DNA of 64,000 nucleotides from JADHUC01 sp964617665 (GTDB lineage: Bacteria > Planctomycetota > Planctomycetia > Pirellulales > Pirellulaceae): assembly GCA_964617665.1 (NCBI GenBank), contig CAZUAH010000003.1, forward strand, positions 1 to 64,000. The letters are read 5' to 3'. Both the position numbers and the translations under genes were made by a program. Under the pieces are notes generated by a model that did not search any database, was not told where the DNA came from, and saw only the letters and a list, made by a program, of their open reading frames with translations. Shown here in pieces: positions 17,047 through 26,800 of this stretch; position 1 is the first letter of the stretch; the number at the start of each line of letters is the position of its first letter.

Positions 17047-18954
17047 TTACGGCTTCGTCGCGTTTGGGTAGCCGAGTCCCGCGAGGGACTGGGTGATCTC
17101 GTCAAGGATCTCTGGATCGTCGATCGTGGCCGGCATCTTCCACTGCTTGCCGTCTGCAATGCTCTTCATCGTGCCGCGCAGGATCTTGCCTGATCGAGTC
17201 TTTGGCAGACGCTTCACCATCGTCACAAGTTTGAATGCGGCGACCGGACCGATTTTCTCGCGCACCAGGGCCACCAGTTCACTACGCAGTTCCTCATCGC
17301 TACGGTCAGAGCTGGCCTTCAAGACCACCATGCCCAGCGGCAACTCGCCCTTCAAATCGTCGTCGACGCCAAACACCGCACACTCGGCGACATCGGCATG
17401 CGAGGCTAGAATCTCCTCCATCGCGCCGGTGGAGAGCCGGTGGCCGGCAGTGTTGATGACGTCGTCCGTGCGGCTCATGATCCACAGGTAGCCACCGTCG
17501 TCCCGGTAGCCGGCGTCGCCTGTGAGGTAATAGCCCTCGAAACGGCTTAGGTAAGAATCCTTGTAGCGCTGATCCGCGTTCCACAGGGTGGGCAACGTGC
17601 CCGGTGGCAGCGGGAGCTTGATCGCCAGCGTGCCAATTTCGCCGTCCGGTAGCTGTTTGCCCAGATGGTCCAGCACTTGCACGTCGTATCCGCAGACCGC
17701 GCGCGTAGACGATCCACTTTTTACCGGCAAACGCTCGATGCCCAGGCAATTGGCCGCGATAGCCCAGCCGGTCTCCGTCTGCCACCAGTGATCTATGACC
17801 GGAACCTGCAACACCTTCTCGGCCCAATGAAGGGTGTCAGGATCGCAACGCTCGCCCGCGAGGAACAACGTGCGGAGGCTGGATATGTCATGTCTCCTCA
17901 CGTATTCGCCGTTGGAGTCTTCTCTTTTGATCGCTCGGATCGCGGTGGGCGCAGTGAAAAGCACCTCAACCCCGTGTTCGGAGGCAACTCGCCAAAAAAC
18001 GCCCGGATCCGGCGTTCCAACCGGCTTGCCCTCGAACAGGATGGTGGTATTGCCGTTCAGCAAAGGGCCGTAAACGATGTAGGAATGCCCCACCACCCAG
18101 CCGACATCGGAGGCCGCCCAGTAAACGTCGCCCGGCTGGACGCCATAGATGTTCTGCATCGACCACGTCATAGCCACGGCGTGTCCCCCGTTGTCGCGCA
18201 CCACGCCCTTGGGCTGGCCCGTAGTGCCGGAGGTGTAAAGGATGTAGAGTGGATCGGTGGCGGCTACTGGCACGCAATCGGCCGGCTGGACTCCTTCTTC
18301 TGATACGCTCCATTCGATATCGCGCCCCGCGATCATGCTGGCTTCGGCCTGGGGACGCTGCAGAATAATGCACTTGTCGGGCTTGTGGGTGGATAGATCA
18401 ATCGCCTTGTCCAACAACGCCTTGTACTCGACAACCCGGGTGGGCTCGACGCCGCACGACGCCGAGACGATCAGTTTCGGTTTCGCGTCGTCGATGCGAC
18501 TGGCCAGTTCGTTCGCGGCAAAGCCGCCAAACACGACTGAATGCACGGCGCCGATTCGAGCACAGGCCAACATAGAGATCACGGCCTCTGGTACCATCGG
18601 CATGTAGAGGACGACTCGATCGCCCTTGCCGATGCCCTGGTTGGCCAGGGCGCCCGCGAACAGAGCCACTTTGTCACACAATTCTCGGTACGTGAACTTC
18701 CTCTGTGCGCCGGTGACCGGGCTGTCGTAGATCAATGCCAACTGGTCGGCGCGGCCGCTTTGGACATGACGATCCAGAGCGTTATGACATGTATTCAGTT
18801 CGCCTCCCTGAAACCAGCGATAGAAGGGCCGGTTGGAGTCGCCCAGGACCTTTTCCCACTTCTTGTACCAGTCGATGCTCAAGGCGGCCTCGGCCCAGAA
18901 ACCGTCCCGATCTTCCAGCGAGCGGCGGTACATTTCGTCGTACGTCTTACACAT
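17047..18954 (-). CDS. prpE: Propionyl-CoA synthetase (acyl-AMP-forming ligase)
   Basis: The 635-residue protein activates propionate (and probably acetate) to the CoA thioester. It begins MCKTYDEMYRRSLEDRDGFW, typical of PrpE/Acs, and continues with the ACAS_N region, adenylation motif YTSGTTGQPKGVVRDNGGH, WWQTETGW, GYYLTGDAG and the C-terminal catalytic Lys in LPKTRSGKILRGTM. The PrpE-like reading comes from KGVVRDNGGH together with its neighbours. The ATG at 18954 follows AGGAACG; an upstream start at 18987 has no such site. It heads the operon ending with the epimerase, so propionate can enter the methylmalonyl-CoA route. Confidence 0.9.
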   Translation of the reverse strand: MCKTYDEMYRRSLEDRDGFWAEAALSIDWYKKWEKVLGDSNRPFYRWFQGGELNTCHNALDRHVQSGRADQLALIYDSPVTGAQRKFTYRELCDKVALFAGALANQGIGKGDRVVLYMPMVPEAVISMLACARIGAVHSVVFGGFAANELASRIDDAKPKLIVSASCGVEPTRVVEYKALLDKAIDLSTHKPDKCIILQRPQAEASMIAGRDIEWSVSEEGVQPADCVPVAATDPLYILYTSGTTGQPKGVVRDNGGHAVAMTWSMQNIYGVQPGDVYWAASDVGWVVGHSYIVYGPLLNGNTTILFEGKPVGTPDPGVFWRVASEHGVEVLFTAPTAIRAIKREDSNGEYVRRHDISSLRTLFLAGERCDPDTLHWAEKVLQVPVIDHWWQTETGWAIAANCLGIERLPVKSGSSTRAVCGYDVQVLDHLGKQLPDGEIGTLAIKLPLPPGTLPTLWNADQRYKDSYLSRFEGYYLTGDAGYRDDGGYLWIMSRTDDVINTAGHRLSTGAMEEILASHADVAECAVFGVDDDLKGELPLGMVVLKASSDRSDEELRSELVALVREKIGPVAAFKLVTMVKRLPKTRSGKILRGTMKSIADGKQWKMPATIDDPEILDEITQSLAGLGYPNATKP

Positions 18955-19058
18955 GCTTCGTTCCTGACAACTGCGAGATTGCATCAACCGATTGTTAGCA
19001 CACGAGCCGCGAAGACCATTCTACGCCCTGCAACCCCAGTTCTCAACAATCGGGAAAT

Positions 19059-19123
19059 AGTAGCCCGAAGCGTAAGCGAAGGAATTGCCTCAACTTGTTC
19101 CTTCGCTTACGCTTCGGGTTACT
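19059..19123. repeat. Near-perfect 26-base inverted repeat
   Basis: The arms at 19059-19084 and 19098-19123 match over 26 bases with one difference and contain CGAAGCGTAAGCGAAGGAA. It lies in the 216-base divergent region between prpE and the esterase gene. Its sequence type recurs in planctomycete intergenic DNA. Nothing else recognisable is in this gap. Confidence 0.85.
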
Positions 19124-19170
19124 CCGAAACGTCAAGGTGGCGCTATCCAACAACGTAGGAGGCAACAACC

Positions 19171-20313
19171 ATGAGACGAGCATTTGCATTCGCAACTGTA
19201 GTGATCGGCTTGACTGTCGCGATCGGTGCGGCCGAGCAGGAGAATCGCGGGCAACGTCGTCTGCCGGGCACTTTTGCCGAACGGCTCAAGGCCAATGACA
19301 AAGACGGCGACGGCAAGATCAGCAAGGACGAAGCAGGCGAACAACTGAAACGGTTCTTTGATCGCGTTGACGAGAACGGCGATGGATTCATCGACGAGGA
19401 CGAACTGAAGAAACTGGCCCAACGCTTTCGCAGCAAGCAACGTCCCGGCGCGCGACCGCCGAAAGTCAGGCCGGGTGCGCGGGAACCGATAGTCGTGCCA
19501 GACAACGTAGAACTGACCGCGGACATCGCCTACCGCGAAGGCAACGACAAATGGCGACTTGATCTGGCAATGCCGAAAGAGCGAGGCGAAACACCTCGGC
19601 CGGCGATTGTCTTCGTTCACGGAGGCGGTTGGCGGAGCGGCGACAAGGGTGGCGGCCAATGGCGGTCGTTGCCTCTACGGTTTGCGGCTCAAGGATACGT
19701 TTGCATCTCGGTGAACTATCGACTGACAGACGAAGCCCCGTTTCCAGCGTGTGTCGAGGATGTGAAATGCGCCGTACGCTGGCTCAGGGCAAATGTCGAG
19801 AAATACAATGTAGATCCCAAACGAATCGGAGCCTACGGCAACTCGGCCGGCGCCCACCTTGTGTCCATGCTCGGCTTGGTCGGTCCGGATGTCGGTCTGG
19901 AAGGCGACGGCGCGTATCAGGATCAATCCAGCCTGGTTCAAGCCGTCTGCTGTTCGGCCACGCCGACCGACTTCACCAACTGGGGAGGCGCACGCGACAA
20001 CACCTTCCTGAAACGAGGGTTGTTGGCCGGCCCAGACGAGACGTTTGTCGAACGAGCGAAGAAGGCATCGCCAATCACCCACGTGGCAGCCGACGCGCCG
20101 CCGTTCTTGGTCGTTCACGGCACGAACGACCGCACCGTGCCAATCGCGCACGGAGATCGTTTCGTCGAGGCATTGAAGAAGGCCGGCGCGAAAGACGTGA
20201 CGTACATGCGCTACGAAGGAGACGGCCACGGCGTCTTCGGCCAACACTCCGATGAAACCTATCCAGCTATGGAGAAGTTCTTTGCCCGCACGTTGAGCGC
20301 GAAGGCCGACTGA
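19171..20313 (+). CDS. Secreted EF-hand/alpha-beta hydrolase esterase
   Basis: The 380-residue protein starts after AGGAGG. It has a signal peptide (AFAFATVVIGLTVAIGAAE), two EF-hand calcium loops (DKDGDGKISKDE at residues 43-54 and DENGDGFIDEDE at 67-78), a basic Pro-rich linker, and an esterase domain of the BD-FAE/carboxylesterase type. The oxyanion motif HGGG is at 150-153, the nucleophile is Ser225 in GNSAG, and the likely acid and His lie in HGTNDRTVP and GDGHGVF. It probably hydrolyses acyl esters on a carbohydrate outside the cytoplasm; the substrate is inferred only from the family. Confidence 0.88.
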   Translation: MRRAFAFATVVIGLTVAIGAAEQENRGQRRLPGTFAERLKANDKDGDGKISKDEAGEQLKRFFDRVDENGDGFIDEDELKKLAQRFRSKQRPGARPPKVRPGAREPIVVPDNVELTADIAYREGNDKWRLDLAMPKERGETPRPAIVFVHGGGWRSGDKGGGQWRSLPLRFAAQGYVCISVNYRLTDEAPFPACVEDVKCAVRWLRANVEKYNVDPKRIGAYGNSAGAHLVSMLGLVGPDVGLEGDGAYQDQSSLVQAVCCSATPTDFTNWGGARDNTFLKRGLLAGPDETFVERAKKASPITHVAADAPPFLVVHGTNDRTVPIAHGDRFVEALKKAGAKDVTYMRYEGDGHGVFGQHSDETYPAMEKFFARTLSAKAD

Positions 20314-20365
20314 ACGCTAGCCGGGAACAAGATCAAAGCACCGGCGCAAGCGATGTCGCCGTGCG

Positions 20366-21727
20366 CTACGGCGAGTAGTAGTTGTGGCACTGCTTCAGGC
20401 GTCGGTAGTTGCGGTTCGCCCAGAGGCGTGGTTGGTCCGGTCGCGCGTTCCGCGCGGAGTTCTGATAAATGGACAGTTCGTTTCCAGCCAATACGATGAT
20501 CTCCTCGCGCCAGTCGCCCAGGGCGTCTGCGACATATAGCCGGTCGGCTTGTTGTTTGATGTGTTCGACGAAACGGCCCGTGAGCGGTTCAAAAACGCAA
20601 ACGTCACCGCTTGTATGTCGCTCTTTCGCACAGGCCAATTGCACCGGTCCGCCTGTCCAGTCGATCGTGTGGATGACTTCGACGCCGCTGGCGGTCCACC
20701 CTTTCGGTGCCACGTCGTCCATCTTGTAGTCGAATACCTTGGTGCCGCGCGAATCGAAGACGAAGGGCTTTTGGTGTTGGTTGTATCGTGATCGACACCA
20801 GATGTACGTCTCGTCCGAACCCGACGTGAAACGGCCGATGGCGGCGTTCTGTGGTTCTTGACGGCGAAAATCGCTCCGCCAGATCGAGCCTTTCAGGCCG
20901 AGGACTTGGACGTAGTTCGAGCCTTCTTCGAGAAGGATGACCTCTAAACCCGCCAAGTCGGGCCGCACGTCGGCCACAAATACGCTGTCCATGTGACCGC
21001 GAAACGGGGCCGCTTTCGTGAGCAGTTGGCCTTCCGGCGAGAAGATGGTCGCGCCAAGCACCTCGTCTCGCCCGTCGCCATCCAGATCGGCCAGCCGCGC
21101 GCCGTTGTGAGCGCAGGAAACGAATTTTTCGGTTGTCCACAGCGGCTTCTTGTCTTGGAGTAGATCGTCGAACCGGTAAGCTGCCAAGTGTCTGCCCGTG
21201 CGGTATCCGCTTTCGTTCGTCGCCTGAAGCAAGATGTCGCGATCGTCCCCGCGATCACTGAAGTCAGCGATCATCGCCAATTCCCAACGTCGAGCATCCT
21301 CAGGAACGGGCGGCTTGGCAAGCTCTTTCGGCGAACCATCGGCACCGTCGACCACATGAAGCACACCGTCTTTGGTCAGATAAACCACTTCAGCACGCCC
21401 ATCGCCATCCACATCACCCACCGCCACTCCCGGACCGTGGTGTCCAGGCAGACCTTGGCTTTCCGACTGCCCACCGACGCCCAAATCGGTCTCGGCAATC
21501 CAGAGTTTCCTGCCACCGTTGTCGTAGACTGCCAGATGGCCAGGCACAGTGACCAGAAAGTCAGGTCGTTGGTCGTTATTGACGTCTGCCACCAGGATGC
21601 CGCCGCCCGAATCCTCTGGTGCGGGAATGCCGAGTCGAATCGTGAGCGTCTTGACGACCTCGGCCTGAATCTCAGTTGCGCCAACAAGCCACACAAGCAA
21701 GCAATAAGGCAGCAGTAGTCTCTTCAT
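20366..21727 (-). CDS. Secreted beta-propeller protein, rhamnogalacturonan lyase (PL11)-like
   Basis: The 453-residue protein has a signal peptide (LLLPYCLLVWLVGATEIQA) and FG-GAP/VCBS-like calcium-site repeats such as DVNNDQRPDF, DVDGDGRAEVVY and DLDGDGRDEVLGATIFSP. The C-terminal part, ADALGDWREEIIVLAGNEL followed by a tyrosine-rich NRNYRRL region, resembles the end of rhamnogalacturonan lyases of family PL11. Enzymatic activity is uncertain because only propeller features, not a full catalytic set, can be checked by eye. The start follows GAGG. It is convergent with the EF-hand esterase and divergent from the gamma-glutamyltransferase gene. Confidence 0.7.
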   Translation of the reverse strand: MKRLLLPYCLLVWLVGATEIQAEVVKTLTIRLGIPAPEDSGGGILVADVNNDQRPDFLVTVPGHLAVYDNGGRKLWIAETDLGVGGQSESQGLPGHHGPGVAVGDVDGDGRAEVVYLTKDGVLHVVDGADGSPKELAKPPVPEDARRWELAMIADFSDRGDDRDILLQATNESGYRTGRHLAAYRFDDLLQDKKPLWTTEKFVSCAHNGARLADLDGDGRDEVLGATIFSPEGQLLTKAAPFRGHMDSVFVADVRPDLAGLEVILLEEGSNYVQVLGLKGSIWRSDFRRQEPQNAAIGRFTSGSDETYIWCRSRYNQHQKPFVFDSRGTKVFDYKMDDVAPKGWTASGVEVIHTIDWTGGPVQLACAKERHTSGDVCVFEPLTGRFVEHIKQQADRLYVADALGDWREEIIVLAGNELSIYQNSARNARPDQPRLWANRNYRRLKQCHNYYSP

Positions 21728-21861
21728 ATCAGTACCTCATCAAAAGAACTCATATGCGATTGTCGTTCATTGTGCGCATCAAGCAACAGGGGTTCTCGGG
21801 CGAGTCTTGCGGTTCTAAGATGGTTTGATATTCGTCAGGACCTTGGTCTCGAGGAGATGCC

Positions 21862-23517
21862 ATGAGAAAGCACCTGTACAACCGGCGACAAGCGATCATG
21901 AGGGCAGCGAAAGTCGCACTCGCCTGTCCGGCTGTGGTGATCGGACTTCGCGGAGCCCAAGCTGACAGCCAATCGGCGTCGGAGGTGGGCGCTGTCGAAG
22001 GAGATCCAATAGCGGCGAAAGAAGTGGGTAACAGCGTGTTGAAGGCAGGCGGCAATGCTATCGACGCGTGCGTCGCCACCGCGCTTGTGGCCGGAGTGGT
22101 CGCTCCACAACAATGCGGCATAGGCGGGTACGGCGGGCACATGACCATCGCCTTGGCCGACACCAAGGAGGTGACGTCAATCGACTTCAACAGCATGGCT
22201 CCAGCCGCGGCCCGTCCGGACATGTACCCGATTCAAAAGAATGGGACGGTCCGCGGAAACGTCCACTACCACGGGTGGCTGGCTGCAGGCGTTCCGGGAA
22301 CGATGGCGGGCCTTCAACGAGTTCTGGATCTCTACGGAACGCGTTCCTTTGGCGAACTGGTGCAACCGGCGATCCGGTTTGCCCGGGACGGCTTTGTTGT
22401 CGGAGCCGGCCTTGCTGGCGCTATCCGGCGCGCCGTGCCGCAAGTCGCCCGTGATCCGGCTTCATCTCGACTGTTCCTGCGGGATGGTCAGCCGCTCGAT
22501 GCAAGTGCAATCTACCGTAACCCCGAGTTGGCCGAGCTACTTCAGACGTTGGCCAAACGCAACTCGGTGGACTCCTTCTACCGCGGCGACATCGCCAAGG
22601 AGATCGCCAAGGGGTTTTCGGCGGGTGGAGGCCTGGTCACCGCCGAAGACATGGCGGCATATTGCGCCAAAGAAGTCGCGCCGCTGGCGTTGTCATGGCG
22701 GGGATTCACGATACATACCGCTCCGCTGACGGCTGGCGGAACGACAACATTGGAAGCCCTTTCCATTCTGAAGGCTCTCGGATCGATACGCGAACCGAGC
22801 GATCCGGCACAAACGCATTCCCGGCTGGAAATCCTCCGCGTTGCCTGGGAGGATCGTCTATCCCTGTTTGGCGATCCACAGCATGTCGATGTGCCCGTGG
22901 ATCGGTTGCTCTCCGAGGAGTATGCGAGCGACGTGGCATCGCAAGTCGGACGGGCTGTCCAAACGCGAAAGTCGTTGTCGATAGTCGCCAATCAGCGTCC
23001 GCAGGGGGGAACGGTTCACTTCAGAGCGGCTGACCGCCATGGGAACATGGTCGCCCTGACGATGACCCACGGGGCAGGATTCGGTGCCCGAGTGACGGTG
23101 CCTGGACTGGGCTTGATCCTCGGCCACGGGATGTCCCGGTTTGATCCTCGGCACGATCATCCGAATTCGCCGGGCCCCGGTAAACGACCGCTGCATAATA
23201 TGTGCCCCACGATCGTATCGAACGATGGTAACGCCGTACTGGCCTTGGGTGGGTGCGGGGGACGCAAGATTCCGAACGCTGTTTTTGAGATGCTGGCCCA
23301 GTATGTCGGGCGGGATGCTTCGATGGCCGAAGCAGTAGCGGCACCGCGTTTGCACACGGAAGGCACACTCACCGCCACACTGGACGCCCCGGCGCCGGAT
23401 TCACAACTCAGCTATCTGCAACAGATCGGCTATCAGATTCGTCGTGGGAACAGCGCCGTAGTCAGCGCCGTGTCATTCGACGCCAGCACAGGCCGTTGCC
23501 GGGGCGTCTCGCGATGA
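21862..23517 (+). CDS. Gamma-glutamyltransferase-family Ntn hydrolase
   Basis: The 551-residue protein has a Tat-like N-terminus (NRRQAIMRAAKVALACPAVV), GNAIDACVATALVAGVVAPQ, GIGGYGGHMT and GNVHYHGWLAAGVPGTMAG. The self-cleavage site and nucleophile should be the Thr in GGTVHFRAADRHGN, where the usual TTHxS is GTVHF. The glycine loop near the C-terminus is LALGGCGGRKIPNAV. It would cleave gamma-glutamyl or related amide bonds outside the cytoplasm. GAGGAGATGCC precedes the ATG. It is followed by a remnant of an MT-PQQ gene. The altered residues around the nucleophile leave substrate specificity open. Confidence 0.85.
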   Translation: MRKHLYNRRQAIMRAAKVALACPAVVIGLRGAQADSQSASEVGAVEGDPIAAKEVGNSVLKAGGNAIDACVATALVAGVVAPQQCGIGGYGGHMTIALADTKEVTSIDFNSMAPAAARPDMYPIQKNGTVRGNVHYHGWLAAGVPGTMAGLQRVLDLYGTRSFGELVQPAIRFARDGFVVGAGLAGAIRRAVPQVARDPASSRLFLRDGQPLDASAIYRNPELAELLQTLAKRNSVDSFYRGDIAKEIAKGFSAGGGLVTAEDMAAYCAKEVAPLALSWRGFTIHTAPLTAGGTTTLEALSILKALGSIREPSDPAQTHSRLEILRVAWEDRLSLFGDPQHVDVPVDRLLSEEYASDVASQVGRAVQTRKSLSIVANQRPQGGTVHFRAADRHGNMVALTMTHGAGFGARVTVPGLGLILGHGMSRFDPRHDHPNSPGPGKRPLHNMCPTIVSNDGNAVLALGGCGGRKIPNAVFEMLAQYVGRDASMAEAVAAPRLHTEGTLTATLDAPAPDSQLSYLQQIGYQIRRGNSAVVSAVSFDASTGRCRGVSR

Positions 23518-23531
23518 CCGACAACGGGCCT

Positions 23532-23752
23532 GCTGATCGTACGTCCGCGGGACCTGGAAGACTTACGCGACGGCTTGGGCCGTCGAAGGCAACGGAGGTG
23601 CGCTGCTCTGGTCACTCTCCGCCGAGACCGGCCAGAAGTTGGCAGAATGCGATTTGGACGACGTACCAATCTTCGACGGTATGGCGGTGGCCCGCAGGCG
23701 GCTGTATATTTCGACGATAGGCGATAAGCTCCTGTGCTTCGAAGGTCAATAG
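23532..23752 (+). pseudogene. Remnant of the C-terminus of an MT-PQQ gene
   Basis: In the frame ending at TAG 23752 the DNA reads EGNGGALLWSLSAETG, then QKLAECDLDDVPIFDGMAVA, then RLYISTIGDKLLCFEGQ. This aligns with the C-terminus of the third MT-PQQ copy (EGALLWAVSTDGTKL, IPVFDGMAAAGGRLYMATTD). Upstream the matching frame is broken by TGA, and an adjacent frame (GLLIVRPRDLED) may continue the similarity, so a frameshift is likely. It lies 15 bases after the gamma-glutamyltransferase stop and 52 bases before the second full-length copy, as expected if a tandem copy was deleted. Confidence 0.7.
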
Positions 23753-23804
23753 ACAGACGTTACGTTTGGCACAGCCACGATTCTCTCTCGCGAGGTAAAC
23801 GGAA

Positions 23805-26800
23805 ATGAATAGCTACACGCGATCGCGCATCAGACAGACGGTGATCTTCTTCGGCATTCTTCTATGCTCGTCCAATGTCTTGGTAGCAGAAGTCAAATCC
23901 GCTCGACAACTCGTCGTTGATTCGGGAATTAAAGGCGGATTGATCGTTGATGTAGGATCCGCCAATGCTCAAGAGATAGCAGCGTTGAGACTCAACGATC
24001 GTTTTCTCGTGCAGGGCCTGCAAAGGGATCTTGCCCGTGTATCCGATTCCCGAAAGGGCCTGCAAGAAATGCGTGTGTTGGGGCCGGCCACCGTGATCCA
24101 CTGGCAGGGAGAGCGACTGCCCTATGCCGATAACATGGTGAACTTGATCGCGATACGAGATACGCGGCACGGGGTACGAGATGAGGAGCTGAAGAGAGTA
24201 TTAGCTCCGAGAGGGAGAATCATCGCCCCGGAAGGAACCCGCATCCCGCATCCCGTATCCCGCATCGGGAACGGTTTTGCGATGTTCACAAAACCCGTTC
24301 CCTCCGACATTGACGACTGGACGCATTTTCTGCACGGCCCCGACAACAATGCCGTTGCCGAAGATACGCGTATTGCGCCGCCCAACCACATGCAATGGGT
24401 AGCTGGTCCGCGGTGGGGACGCAGTCACGACCATCTGGCCAGTATGAGCGCGGCGGTTTCGGCTGCGGGTCGTATCTTCTACATCGTTGACGAAGGGACC
24501 GTCGCTTCGGTGAACGAGCCTGCCCAATGGATGCTGGTCGCGCGAGACGCGTTCAACGGCGTCTTGCTATGGAAGAAGAGAATCGGGCCATGGGAAACGC
24601 AACTGCGCCCGTTTCGCAGTGGGCCAGCCGAACTGCCGCGGCGATTGGTAGCCGTCGGCGACCGTGTGTACGTCACGCTCGGCTACGGCAAACCAACGGT
24701 CGCTCTGGATGCTGCCACCGGAGACGAAGTGTGTACCTATGAAGACACGGACAACACGCACGAGATTCTCTACCACGACGGAAAGCTCTACCTGGTGATC
24801 AGCGATCCGCTTTCCGACGAACTTGCCCAGGAAAGCCAGACCTCCGGCAAACTAGCTCGGCGTTTGGCTCTCTGGCGAGATTTCTACGGTCGATACGTGA
24901 CTCGTTACCTCCCCAAGCAGATCCAATGCCTGGAAGCGGACACTGGTAAGCTTCAGTGGAAGAAGAAGGACGCAGAGACGAAGAACCTCCTGGCCCTCAC
25001 GTTGGCCGTGGCCGAAGGTCGGGTGTTCTTCGAGAACGAGAAGGAGATTCTGGCTCTGGAAACGGATTCCGGAAAAGTCGCATGGCGAGCGTCGCGACCC
25101 ATTGCTCTTCGCCGATACGCCTGGTCTTCGCCCACACTGGTCGTCAGCGACGGTGTCGTGTTATCCGCGGATCGTGCGGCCGATGCCAATTTGGATACCG
25201 AAGGAGGAGATGAATCGGAATTGGAGTTCTTGGTCACGTCGAACCATCTACTGACCGGCGGCGAAATGATGGCTTTCTCGGCCGAAACCGGCAAGAAGCT
25301 CTGGACCGTCCCCTGTCACGAAGGATTCAACTTCCCGGTTGACGTGTTTGTGGCCCAGGGCAAGGTGTGGAGCGGCGAGTTGGCGTGGGGCAAACAACCC
25401 GGTCTGACCAAGGTTTATGACCTTTATACCGGAGAAGTCGTGGCCGAGCGTCCTCCGGATCAGCAGGTCTACACTATCGGTTTCGGCCACGCGCGATGCT
25501 ATCGAAATAAGGCCACCTCACAATACGTGATCCATGGGCGTTCCGGTGTCGAGTTCCTGGACATGAGTTCCAACCAGATCATCGCCGACCACTGGATCCG
25601 CGGCACGTGCCAGTACGGCATTCTGCCGTGCAACGGATTGCTGTATGTGCCACCACACTCGTGTGCCTGCTATATCGAAGCCAAACTGAACAGTTTCAAT
25701 GTACTGGCGGCGACGCGGGAGTCAAAAAGTCCGGAAGTCGAAGAGTCGAAGAGCGACGTGCGCCTGGAGAAGGGGCCTGCGTTCGCGGCGATCAGCGATC
25801 AGCGATCAGCAGTCAGCAAAGATGATTGGCCTACTTATCGGCATGACGGTGGGCGTAGCGGTGTCTCCGGCACGACGTTGTCGCCGGAATTGAAGCTCGG
25901 ATGGGAGAAGACAATTCCCGGTCCCTTGACGAGCGTCGTTGTGGCAGATGGCAGGCTTTTTGTCGCACAGACGAACGCTCATACGGTCCATGCACTTGAC
26001 GTGACGGACGGCTCGCCGCTGTGGCAGTGCACGGTGGGCGGCCGCGTGGATTCGCCGCCCACGGTTCATTGCGATTTCGTCTACTTCGGTTCGGCCGATG
26101 GCTGGGTGTATTGTCTGCGCGCGACGGACGGCGAGTTGGCCTGGCGTTTCCGCTTGGCGCCGGAAGCACGACAGATCGTTTCGTACGGCCAACTGGAGTC
26201 TGTATGGCCGATACATGGCAACGTCTTGGTGCACCAAGGTCAGGACGCGTCTTCGAGCCCATCCGTGTACGCTGTGGCGGGACGATCCGCTTTTACGGAC
26301 GGCGGGCTATTCTTGTATCGGTTGGATGCTTGCACGGGCAAACTTGTGTCCGAACGCCGCATTTCCCACCGAGACCCCAACACCGGACGTCAGCCTCAGA
26401 GTACAGTACGCGGCGTAGCCATGCCGGGCGCGTTGCCCGATGTCCTTTCAACGGACGGTTCGTCGATTTTCATGCGGCACGTGCGTTTCGACATGCAAGC
26501 GAATTCTCTGCCGCAGGACACAGATCACCTGTTCAGCCCGGCCGGTTTTCTGGACGATGCCTGGTGGCACCGCACCTACTGGCAAATCGGCACGACGATG
26601 GCTGGCGGTTATGGTGGTTGGGCGCAAGTCGGCAACCGTCGCATCTCCGGCCGGATGCTAGTGCTGGGTAAAGATCGCGTGTTCGGGTACGGTCGCAAAC
26701 AGTATGGCAATACCGGTGCTCATCCCGGCCTGAATGCCGAGCACCATCTGTTCGCTGCGGATGCAGAACTGATCCGACCAGAACCGGCGAAAACACCAAA

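Noticed and set aside
24152..24268. Heptamer arrays considered as a CRISPR array
   Set aside because: Units are 7 bases without spacers and are translated in frame inside a gene.
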